Below, piece after piece: positions 58,477 through 64,000 of a DNA stretch of 64,000 nt. Origin of the DNA: PALSA-610 sp038239145 (GTDB lineage: Bacteria; Actinomycetota; Acidimicrobiia; IMCC26256; PALSA-610); contig JBBSFB010000019.1 of assembly GCA_038239145.1 (NCBI GenBank), positions 1 to 64,000 on the forward strand, written 5' to 3'. The notes beneath the pieces were generated by a model that was not told the DNA's origin, did not search any database, and worked only from the letters and a program-made list of their open reading frames with translations. Positions within the stretch are counted from its first letter, which is position 1, and each line of letters starts with the position of its first letter. The translations under genes were made by a program, and so were the position numbers.

Positions 58477-58839
58477 TCAGACCTTGGACGCGCGCAGGCC
58501 GTCGGCTTCGGCGGCGCGGCCGTCGGCATAGCAGCGGTCGGCCTTGGTGCGGTCGTAGTTGAGGCCTCCGGGGGCGTGGTAGATCCCGCTCGTGAGCTTC
58601 GCCTTGATCGGGAACGAAACCGGGCAACTGCCGTCGTGGTTCGGATCGGTGCGGGTCGGAGTAGGCGCCCCGCGCAGTTCCGACCCGGCCGGGCGCGGCG
58701 CCGGCGGGAAGGGGAAGGGGGCTGTGGACCAGTCGAGCGTCGCCCGTTCCGGCAGGCGCGTCCTCCACGCCCGCCACGCCGCGTAGGCGACCCCGCCGAC
58801 GATCCCGGCGCCGAGCGCCGCCTTCAGTGATCTACGCAT
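58477..58839 (-). CDS. Membrane-anchored protein with sunset-type C-terminal motif
   Basis: A 120-residue protein: a basic N-terminus with one short hydrophobic helix (AALGAGIVGGVAYAAWRAW), a Pro-rich linker, and a C-terminal motif CPVSFPIKAKLTSGIYH-PGG-NYDRTKADRCYADGRAAEADGLRASK (shortened). That pattern (PIK...SGIYH.PGG..Y..T.A..CF....A...G.R.S) is what is called the sunset domain, found at the ends of many secreted or membrane proteins; its function is unclear to me. It converges on serA and diverges from the leuA leader. Confidence 0.7.
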   Translation of the reverse strand: MRRSLKAALGAGIVGGVAYAAWRAWRTRLPERATLDWSTAPFPFPPAPRPAGSELRGAPTPTRTDPNHDGSCPVSFPIKAKLTSGIYHAPGGLNYDRTKADRCYADGRAAEADGLRASKV

Positions 58840-58945
58840 CGAGCCAATTCTCGCATGCGCGAGAGCCCAGTTCCTTCATGCTCCGGGCGCCGGCGCCGAC
58901 GAGTGATTGACGGACGTCGTCGACGCTGGCACACTGGAAAGACTT

Positions 58946-59011
58946 ATGCGCAAGGAGACACAGGCTTTCGGGCCCGCATTCGCAGCACAGCTGAGCCTCC
59001 TTCTTATGTAG
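58946..59011 (+). CDS. leuA leader peptide (21 residues, leucine-rich end)
   Basis: A short open frame ATG to TAG whose last codons are CTG AGC CTC CTT CTT ATG TAG, giving LSLLLM. Four Leu codons among six, two of them CTT (rare in a GC-rich genome), just before hairpins and a terminator ahead of leuA, are the classical signs of a leucine attenuator. GGAAAG precedes the ATG by 4 bases. Ribosome stalling at the Leu codons would favour read-through when leucine is scarce. Confidence 0.75.
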   Translation: MRKETQAFGPAFAAQLSLLLM

Positions 59012-59038
59012 GCGCGGGCGCCCACCGGTGCTCGCGCT
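59012..59038 (+). promoter_or_regulatory. Pre-terminator hairpin of the leuA attenuator
   Basis: GCGCGGGC pairs with GCTCGCGC (one G-T wobble) around a 10-base loop, immediately after the leader stop codon. It is placed to be the pause or competing hairpin of the attenuator; which alternative pairing acts as antiterminator was not resolved by hand. Confidence 0.5.
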
Positions 59039-59040
59039 TC

Positions 59041-59072
59041 AACCTCCGTGCCGATCCGGCCGGAGGTTTTTT
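59041..59072 (+). terminator. Intrinsic terminator of the leuA attenuator
   Basis: Stem AACCTCCG (59041-59048) with CGGAGGTT (59061-59068), continued inside by GCCG/CGGC around an ATC loop with one bulged T, followed by a run of six T (59067-59072). It is the clearest rho-independent terminator in the window and lies 62 bases upstream of the leuA start, not after a gene, as expected for attenuation. Confidence 0.85.
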
Positions 59073-59134
59073 CGTTGCGGCGACAACCCCGTCGCAACAC
59101 CCCTGAAGCCACCACGACCCCAGAGGTGAACGAG

Positions 59135-60682
59135 ATGGACACGGTCAAGATCTTCGACACGACCCTGCGAGACGGCGAGCAGTCTCCCGGGATCTCACTC
59201 GACGTCAGCGAGAAGCTCGAGATCGCCGAACAGCTCGCGCGCCTCGGTGTCGACATCATCGAGGCCGGGTTCCCGATCGCCTCCGACGGCGACTTCGAGT
59301 CGGTCGAGGCCATCTCCAAGTCGGTGAAGGGCCCGATCATCACGGCCCTGTCCCGCACCGCGTTCAAGGACGTGGACCGGGCGTGGGAAGGGGTGCGGCA
59401 CGCGGAGAGGGCACGCATCCACATCTTCATCGCTACGTCGAAGATCCACATGGAGAAGAAGCTCCGCATGACGCCGGAGCAGGTGAAGCAGGAGGCCGCG
59501 GCGTCGGTCGCGCGAGCCAAGAGCTACCTCGACGACGTCGAGTTCTCGCCCGAGGACGGCTACCGCTCCGATCCCGACTTCATGTGCGAGGTCTGCCAGA
59601 TCGCGGTCGACAACGGCGCCACCACGCTGAACATCCCCGACACCGTCGGCTTCGCAGTCCCCGACGACTACGGGCGACTGATCAAGTTCGTCATCGACAC
59701 GGTAAAGGGCGATTTCGTCGTCTCGACCCATTGCCACAACGACCTGGGTCTCGCAGTCGCGAACTCGTTGGCCGGCGTGATGAACGGTGCCCGCCAGGTC
59801 GAGTGCGCGATCAACGGGCTGGGGGAGCGGGCCGGCAACGCCGCGCTCGAAGAGGTCGTGATGGCGATCCGCACCCGGCGCGACTATTTCGGAACGGTCG
59901 ACGTCGACACGAAGACCGAAGAGCTCGCTCGCACATCGCGGATGGTCGCCCGGCTCACCGGTTACCACGTGCAGTTCAACAAGGCGGTCGTCGGGCGCAA
60001 CGCGTTCGCACACGAGGCCGGCATCCATCAACACGGGGTGCTCGCCGATCCCGAGACCTACGAGATCATCAACGCGTCGTCGGTCGGTCAGGAAGCGGCC
60101 CAGATCGTGCTGGGCAAGCACTCGGGCCGCCACGCCTTTGCCGACACGCTCGAGAAGATGGGCATCAAGGTCCAGGGCGACGCCCTGAACGCCGCGTTCG
60201 TTCGCTTCAAGGAGCTCTCGGACAAGAAGGTCGAGATCACCGAAGCCGACCTCGAGGCGATCGTCGCCGAGGAGCTCGGCAGCGGCGTGGTGCACCGGTT
60301 CGGGCTGCACGAGCTCGACGTGCGGGGCGGCACCAACGTTCCTCCGGTTGCGCGCGTGGTCGTCACCGACGCCGACGGCAAGATCGAGGCCACCGGGACC
60401 GGCGACGGCATGATCGACGCGGCGATCGCGGCGATCGGTGAGGCCACCGGGGTGCGGGGCAAGCTCGCGAGCTTCCAGGTGTCGTCGGTTACCGGCGGTT
60501 CCGACGCGCTCGGCGCGGTCGCGATCACGGTCGACTTCGACGACGGACACAAGGTGACGGGCCGGGGTGTCGCGACCGATGTCGTCGAGGCATCGGCGCG
60601 CGCCTATCTCAACGCGGTGAACAAACTCATCCGTATGCGCGATCGCGGCGACGAAGTGCGCGAACCGTCGGTAGGTCCGTGA
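59135..60682 (+). CDS. leuA: 2-isopropylmalate synthase
   Basis: A 515-residue enzyme of the E. coli-like length, not the longer mycobacterial form. The HMGL-like barrel has DTTLRDGEQSPG with the catalytic Arg and metal Asp, NIPDTVGFAVP, and the metal His pair in STHCHNDLGLAVANS. The C-terminal LeuA allosteric domain (about 390-505) contains TGTGDGMIDAA. It condenses acetyl-CoA with 2-oxoisovalerate, the first step of leucine synthesis. ATG 59135 is preferred over in-frame GTG 59126. Expression is probably attenuated by the leader and terminator upstream. Confidence 0.96.
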   Translation: MDTVKIFDTTLRDGEQSPGISLDVSEKLEIAEQLARLGVDIIEAGFPIASDGDFESVEAISKSVKGPIITALSRTAFKDVDRAWEGVRHAERARIHIFIATSKIHMEKKLRMTPEQVKQEAAASVARAKSYLDDVEFSPEDGYRSDPDFMCEVCQIAVDNGATTLNIPDTVGFAVPDDYGRLIKFVIDTVKGDFVVSTHCHNDLGLAVANSLAGVMNGARQVECAINGLGERAGNAALEEVVMAIRTRRDYFGTVDVDTKTEELARTSRMVARLTGYHVQFNKAVVGRNAFAHEAGIHQHGVLADPETYEIINASSVGQEAAQIVLGKHSGRHAFADTLEKMGIKVQGDALNAAFVRFKELSDKKVEITEADLEAIVAEELGSGVVHRFGLHELDVRGGTNVPPVARVVVTDADGKIEATGTGDGMIDAAIAAIGEATGVRGKLASFQVSSVTGGSDALGAVAITVDFDDGHKVTGRGVATDVVEASARAYLNAVNKLIRMRDRGDEVREPSVGP

Positions 60683-60683
60683 C

Positions 60684-61316
60684 ATGTCGACGAACCTCTG
60701 GGTGAACGAAGAGCACGCGCGGTCGTATCTGCGCGAGCGCGAAGCGCTCCCGCACCGCGTCGACGCGCTCGAACAAATCTGCGAACTGCTGCCCGAGAAG
60801 GTCGGGCGGGTGCTCGACCTCGGCACCGGCGACGGCATCACACTCGGCCTCGTGCTCTCGGCCCGTCCCCGCGCGACCGGGCTCGGGCTCGACTTCGGCA
60901 CCGAGATGTTGCGACGCGCGGCCGAGCGGTTCGCCGGCGACGGGCGGGCCGAGTTCGGTCGTCACGACCTCGAGCAGCCCCTGCCGGAAGGGCTGGGGAA
61001 GTTCGACGTCGTGGTGTCGAGCTTCGCGATCCATCACCTCGTACCCTCCCGACAACGCGCGCTCTACACCGAGATCTTCGCCTGCCTGCGCCCGGGTGGA
61101 CGCTTCGTGAACGCCGAGCACGTAGCGTCACCGACCGCTGAGTTGCACGAAGAATTTCTTGCCGCACTCGGGCGGACTCCGTACGACGACGACCCGTCGA
61201 ATCAGCTCGTCGCCGTCGAACAGCACCTGAACTGGTTGAACGAGATCGGGTTCACCAATTCTGACTGCTTTTGGAAGTGGCGGGAGTTGGCCGTGTTGTC
61301 GGGCGGCCGCCCGTAG
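60684..61316 (+). CDS. Class I SAM-dependent methyltransferase
   Basis: A 210-residue Rossmann methyltransferase: motif I VLDLGTGDGITLG near residue 42, acidic motif II GLGLDFGTEML, VVVSSFAIHHLV as the motif IV region and LRPGGRFVNAEHV as motif VI. It methylates an unknown small molecule. Its ATG lies 1 base after the leuA stop, so it is translated from the leuA message and falls under the same attenuator, although no leucine-related role is evident. Confidence 0.88.
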   Translation: MSTNLWVNEEHARSYLREREALPHRVDALEQICELLPEKVGRVLDLGTGDGITLGLVLSARPRATGLGLDFGTEMLRRAAERFAGDGRAEFGRHDLEQPLPEGLGKFDVVVSSFAIHHLVPSRQRALYTEIFACLRPGGRFVNAEHVASPTAELHEEFLAALGRTPYDDDPSNQLVAVEQHLNWLNEIGFTNSDCFWKWRELAVLSGGRP

Positions 61317-61411
61317 AGCTGCATGCGCACGCATGCAACCGGGATCGGGTGGGAACAAATGGGCGACCCCGAAACTTGAACGTTGCAACTACGACTGCAA
61401 TGGAGCACGCC

Positions 61412-61534
61412 ATGAGCGTCATTGATTTCTTCGAGTACCTGGCTTCGAACGACCAGACGGTCGAGCTTGCGCACGAGCTCGCCGACGTGTGGGTCTCGCA
61501 CCAGGTCGGCGACGTCTACGAACCCGCCGCCTGA
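61412..61534 (+). CDS. Possible 40-residue acidic small protein
   Basis: From ATG 61412 (or ATG 61400, four residues longer) a short frame reads MSVIDFFEYLASNDQTVEL, then AHELADVWVSHQVGDVYEPAA. It is acidic and helical, with normal composition for a real protein, unlike the Arg-rich shadow frames. No family recognised. It sits 95 bases after the methyltransferase in a stretch with its own inverted GTTGCA/TGCAA motifs (61382-61401), and ends 42 bases before the convergent leuD stop. It could be a small regulatory protein or peptide precursor. Confidence 0.4.
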   Translation: MSVIDFFEYLASNDQTVELAHELADVWVSHQVGDVYEPAA

Positions 61535-61576
61535 GATTCTCGGCCCGGGAATGCTCGTCAGAGAAACGTCCCTTGC

Positions 61577-62173
61577 CTACACGGCGGCGGACGGGAACCA
61601 GCTCGGGCGCACCGACTCGTAGGAATCGATCGCGTCGGCATGGCGCAACGAGAGTCCGACGTCGTCGAGGCCGTTGAGCAGCCGGTACTGGGTGAAGTCG
61701 TCGAGCTCGAACTTGACGTCGAGGTCTATCGCCGGCGCCGCCACCCGCTTCGCCTCCACGTCGATCACGATCTCGAGGTTCGGGTCCGCTTCGATGGCCT
61801 CCCAGAGGCGATGCACGGCCGACTCCGGGATCGCCGCGACCACGAGGCCCATCTTTCCTGAGTTGTTGCGGAAGATGTCGGCGAAGCGCGGCGACAACAC
61901 AGCTTGGAAGCCGTAGTCCATGAGGGCCCACACCGCGTGCTCGCGTGACGATCCGGTCCCGAAGTTCGGCCCCGCGACGAGCACCTTGGCGCCGTCGTAG
62001 CGAGCCTGGTTGAGCACGAAGTCGGAGTTCTCCCGCCACTCCGAGAAGAGCCCGGCGCCGAACCCGGTGCGCTCGACTCGCTTGAGCCAGTCGCTCGGGA
62101 TGATCTGGTCGGTGTCGACGTCGGAGCGAACCAGCGGGACACCCCGCCCCGTGATGATCTTGACTTGTTCCAT
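61577..62173 (-). CDS. leuD: 3-isopropylmalate dehydratase small subunit
   Basis: A 198-residue swivelling-domain subunit: VRSDVDTDQIIPSDWLKRV, GPNFGTGSSREHAVWAL with the substrate-contact Ser-Arg, and RFADIFRNNSGKMGLV. With LeuC it isomerises 2- to 3-isopropylmalate. ATG 62173 overlaps the leuC stop (TGATG), so the two are translationally coupled in the normal leuCD order. Confidence 0.96.
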   Translation of the reverse strand: MEQVKIITGRGVPLVRSDVDTDQIIPSDWLKRVERTGFGAGLFSEWRENSDFVLNQARYDGAKVLVAGPNFGTGSSREHAVWALMDYGFQAVLSPRFADIFRNNSGKMGLVVAAIPESAVHRLWEAIEADPNLEIVIDVEAKRVAAPAIDLDVKFELDDFTQYRLLNGLDDVGLSLRHADAIDSYESVRPSWFPSAAV

Positions 62174-63582
62174 CAGTGCAGGTCCTCCGGAGTCGAGAAG
62201 TGCCCGGCGATCGCGGTCGCGGCGGCGACCGCAGGGGACACGAGATGGGTGCGGCCGCCCTTGCCCTGGCGGCCCTCGAAGTTGCGGTTCGAGGTGGACG
62301 CGCAGCGCTCGCCCGGCGCGAGTTTGTCGGGGTTCATGGCCAGGCACATGGAACACCCCGGTTCGCGCCAGTCGAAGCCGGCGTCGCGGAACACGCGATC
62401 GAGTCCTTCCGCTTCGGCCTGCACCTTCACCGCGTGCGAGCCGGGAACCACGAGCGTGCGCACGCCCGCCTTTACCTTCCGCCCCCGGGCGACGTCGGCC
62501 GCCACGCGCAGATCCTCGATCCGGGAATTCGTGCACGATCCGATGAAGACGGTGTCGACGGGGATGTCGCGCATCGGCGTGCCCGCCTTGAGCCCCATGT
62601 AGACGAGCGCGCGCTTGGCCGACTCCCGCAACGACTCGTCGTCGTGGTGGTCGGGGTCGGGGACGGCCGCGTCGATCGGGATCGTCTGGGCCGGGTTCGT
62701 TCCCCACGAGACGTGCGGGCGCAACGTCGACGCGTCGATGAACACTTCGTTGTCGAACGCGGCGTCGTGATCGGTGACCAGCGTTCGCCAGTCGTCGAGC
62801 GCGCGTTCCCACTCCGCGCCTTTCGGTGCGAACGGCCGGCCTTCGAGATACGCGAACGTCGTGTCGTCGGGCGCGACGAGTCCGGCCCGGGCGCCGGCTT
62901 CGATCGACATGTTGCACACGGTGAGGCGGCCCTCGATCGACAGCGCGCGGATAGCGGAGCCGCGGTACTCAATGACCGAACCGATACCGCCGCCGGTTCC
63001 GATACGGGCGATGATCGCGAGGACGATGTCCTTGGCCGACACGCTCGCGGGCGTCTCGCCTTCAACGACGATCGCCATCGTGCCCGGCTTCATCTGCGGC
63101 AACGTCTGCGTGGCGAGCACGTGCTCGACCTCGCTCGTGCCGATGCCGAACGCGAGCGCGCCGAACGCTCCGTGCGTGGAGGTGTGGCTGTCGCCGCACA
63201 CGATCGTCATCCCGGGCTGAGTAAGGCCCTGCTCCGGGCCGATCACGTGCACGATGCCCTGACCCGGGTCGCCCATGCCGTAGAGACGGATGCCGAACTC
63301 GGCGCAGTTCTGCGCGAGCACGTCCATCTGCTTGGCTGAGATCGGGTCGGCGAGCGGCTTGTCGAGATCGGCGGTCGGGACGTTGTGATCCATCGTCGCG
63401 ACGGTGAGGTCGGGGCGGCGCACGCGCCGGCCCTCGGCCCGCAACCCGTCGAAAGCCTGCGGCGACGTGACCTCGTGCACCAGGTGGAGATCGATGTAGA
63501 GCAGGTCGGGTTCGCCCGGGGTGGCGTTGACGACGTGCCGGTCCCAGACTTTTTCGGAGAGGGTCTTCGGAGTATCGGGCAT
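62173..63582 (-). CDS. leuC: 3-isopropylmalate dehydratase large subunit
   Basis: A 469-residue aconitase-family subunit. 4Fe-4S ligand Cys residues are in FIGSCTNSR and in PGCSMCLAMN; further blocks are VCGDSHTSTHGAFGALAFG and MSIEAGARAGLVAPD. It carries out the isomerisation step of leucine synthesis with LeuD. ATG 63582 follows an AGGAG ribosome site. The gene diverges from an IclR-type regulator across a 42-base gap containing a palindrome. Confidence 0.97.
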   Translation of the reverse strand: MPDTPKTLSEKVWDRHVVNATPGEPDLLYIDLHLVHEVTSPQAFDGLRAEGRRVRRPDLTVATMDHNVPTADLDKPLADPISAKQMDVLAQNCAEFGIRLYGMGDPGQGIVHVIGPEQGLTQPGMTIVCGDSHTSTHGAFGALAFGIGTSEVEHVLATQTLPQMKPGTMAIVVEGETPASVSAKDIVLAIIARIGTGGGIGSVIEYRGSAIRALSIEGRLTVCNMSIEAGARAGLVAPDDTTFAYLEGRPFAPKGAEWERALDDWRTLVTDHDAAFDNEVFIDASTLRPHVSWGTNPAQTIPIDAAVPDPDHHDDESLRESAKRALVYMGLKAGTPMRDIPVDTVFIGSCTNSRIEDLRVAADVARGRKVKAGVRTLVVPGSHAVKVQAEAEGLDRVFRDAGFDWREPGCSMCLAMNPDKLAPGERCASTSNRNFEGRQGKGGRTHLVSPAVAAATAIAGHFSTPEDLH

Positions 63583-63593
63583 GCTTCGCTCCT

Positions 63594-63610
63594 GTCTCAC
63601 TTTATGAGAC
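63594..63610. promoter_or_regulatory. Palindrome GTCTCA-CTTTA-TGAGAC between leuC and the IclR gene
   Basis: Perfect 6-bp inverted repeat with a 5-base spacer, midway between the divergent starts of leuC (63582) and the IclR-type regulator (63625). The site is AT-richer than its surroundings. It is the likely operator of the neighbouring regulator, controlling both leuCD and itself. Confidence 0.65.
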
Positions 63611-63624
63611 GCTAGTATCACTGT

Positions 63625-64000
63625 GTGGTCAGTGTACCAAGTGGCATCCAGGTGCTCGATCGGGCCGTGCTCGTCATCGACACGCTCGCCGGCGAAGGGC
63701 CGTGCGCGCTCGCCGACCTCCAGCGCATCACCGGGCTCCCACGGCCCACGGCCTACCGACTCGCGATCGCGCTCGTCCGCCAAGGCGTGCTGAGCCGCGA
63801 CGACGACGGTCGCTTCCTTCTCGGCCACCGACTCGCGGCGTGGGGTGCGGTCGCGGGCCGGGGGCTTGCCGACGCCGGTCGTCCGGTGCTCGCGCGGCTC
63901 GGAGAGGCGACGGGTGAGAGCGCGCAGTTGTACGTGCGAGAGGGTGAAAATCGAGTGTGCATCGCCGTGCACGAGCGTCCGAGCGGCTTACGCGACACCG
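63625..64000 (+). CDS. IclR-family regulator of leuCD (LtbR-like), cut by window end
   Basis: The first 125 residues are visible: a winged helix-turn-helix (VLDRAVLVIDTLAGEGPCALADLQRITGLPRPTAYRL, shown as landmarks DLQRITGLPRPTAYRL) and wing DDDGRFLLGHRLAAWG, then the start of the ligand domain. An IclR protein divergent from leuCD is the conserved actinobacterial arrangement of LtbR (Corynebacterium) and NdgR/AreB-like (Streptomyces) regulators of leucine and related synthesis. GTG 63625 is the start. The 3' part lies outside the window. Confidence 0.88.
   Translation, partial: MVSVPSGIQVLDRAVLVIDTLAGEGPCALADLQRITGLPRPTAYRLAIALVRQGVLSRDDDGRFLLGHRLAAWGAVAGRGLADAGRPVLARLGEATGESAQLYVREGENRVCIAVHERPSGLRDT

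Overview
The window is about 68-70% GC by eye, densely packed, and uses many GTG starts and 4-nt or short gene overlaps. Gene content points to an actinobacterium: F420-type luciferase-like oxidoreductases, mycothiol-type MDMPI and Rv2466c-like proteins, an RsrA-like zinc anti-sigma domain, a KstR-type operator, the FadE26/FadE27 acyl-CoA dehydrogenase pair, CYP142, and an IclR regulator divergent from leuCD. An uncultured Acidimicrobiia-like lineage is my inference; no rRNA or tRNA is present to test it.

Layout. 1-12.3 kb: a TetR regulator, a damaged amidohydrolase, two P450s (one CYP142-like), an orphan D12-class DNA adenine methylase, two paralogous HSD10-type SDRs, a small zinc anti-sigma-like protein, an acyl-CoA synthetase, a second (intact) amidohydrolase, an RNA/DNA methyltransferase and a DUF952 gene. 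This reads as a lipid or steroid catabolic neighbourhood. 12.3-25 kb: SDR and MaoC hydratase, a GGDEF protein with a decayed EAL domain, a gyrB-gyrA pair, a DsbA-like protein, an MDMPI-type protein, a MetF-like reductase, a zinc alcohol dehydrogenase and an enoyl-CoA hydratase. 25-31 kb: a translationally coupled minus-strand operon (DUF4202-NTF2 fusion, intact M24 protein, M24 protein without metal ligands), dienelactone hydrolase, beta-carbonic anhydrase, and a ClpP paralogue divergent from an SRPBCC-ArsR pair, with near-identical palindromes centred on both start codons. 31-42 kb: ferredoxin, SDR and acyl-CoA dehydrogenase; an IS5/IS1182-type transposase remnant beside a broken serpin; MazG; an FAD oxidoreductase; a fused 2-oxoacid dehydrogenase E1 divergent from an E2 lacking a lipoyl domain; a PI-PLC-like lipoprotein; a second ferredoxin-SDR pair. 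42-58 kb: bioB, a secreted lipoprotein, a class B PBP, the KstR box followed by the ChsE4/ChsE5-like pair, two LLM oxidoreductases flanking RNase D, a glyoxalase-fold protein, CcdA, SDR and a D,D-carboxypeptidase. 55.6-64 kb: amino-acid biosynthesis: aspartate aminotransferase, serA, leuA behind a leucine-rich leader peptide and terminator (attenuator), leuDC, and a divergent IclR regulator cut by the window end.

The most distinctive non-coding signal is a family of about 60-bp imperfect palindromes (four complete copies and one half copy). The four complete copies fill gaps between convergent genes, and their two arms change together, which suggests selection for a folded structure. No CRISPR array, prophage or rRNA was seen. 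Most long opposite-strand open frames are high-GC shadows and are not annotated.
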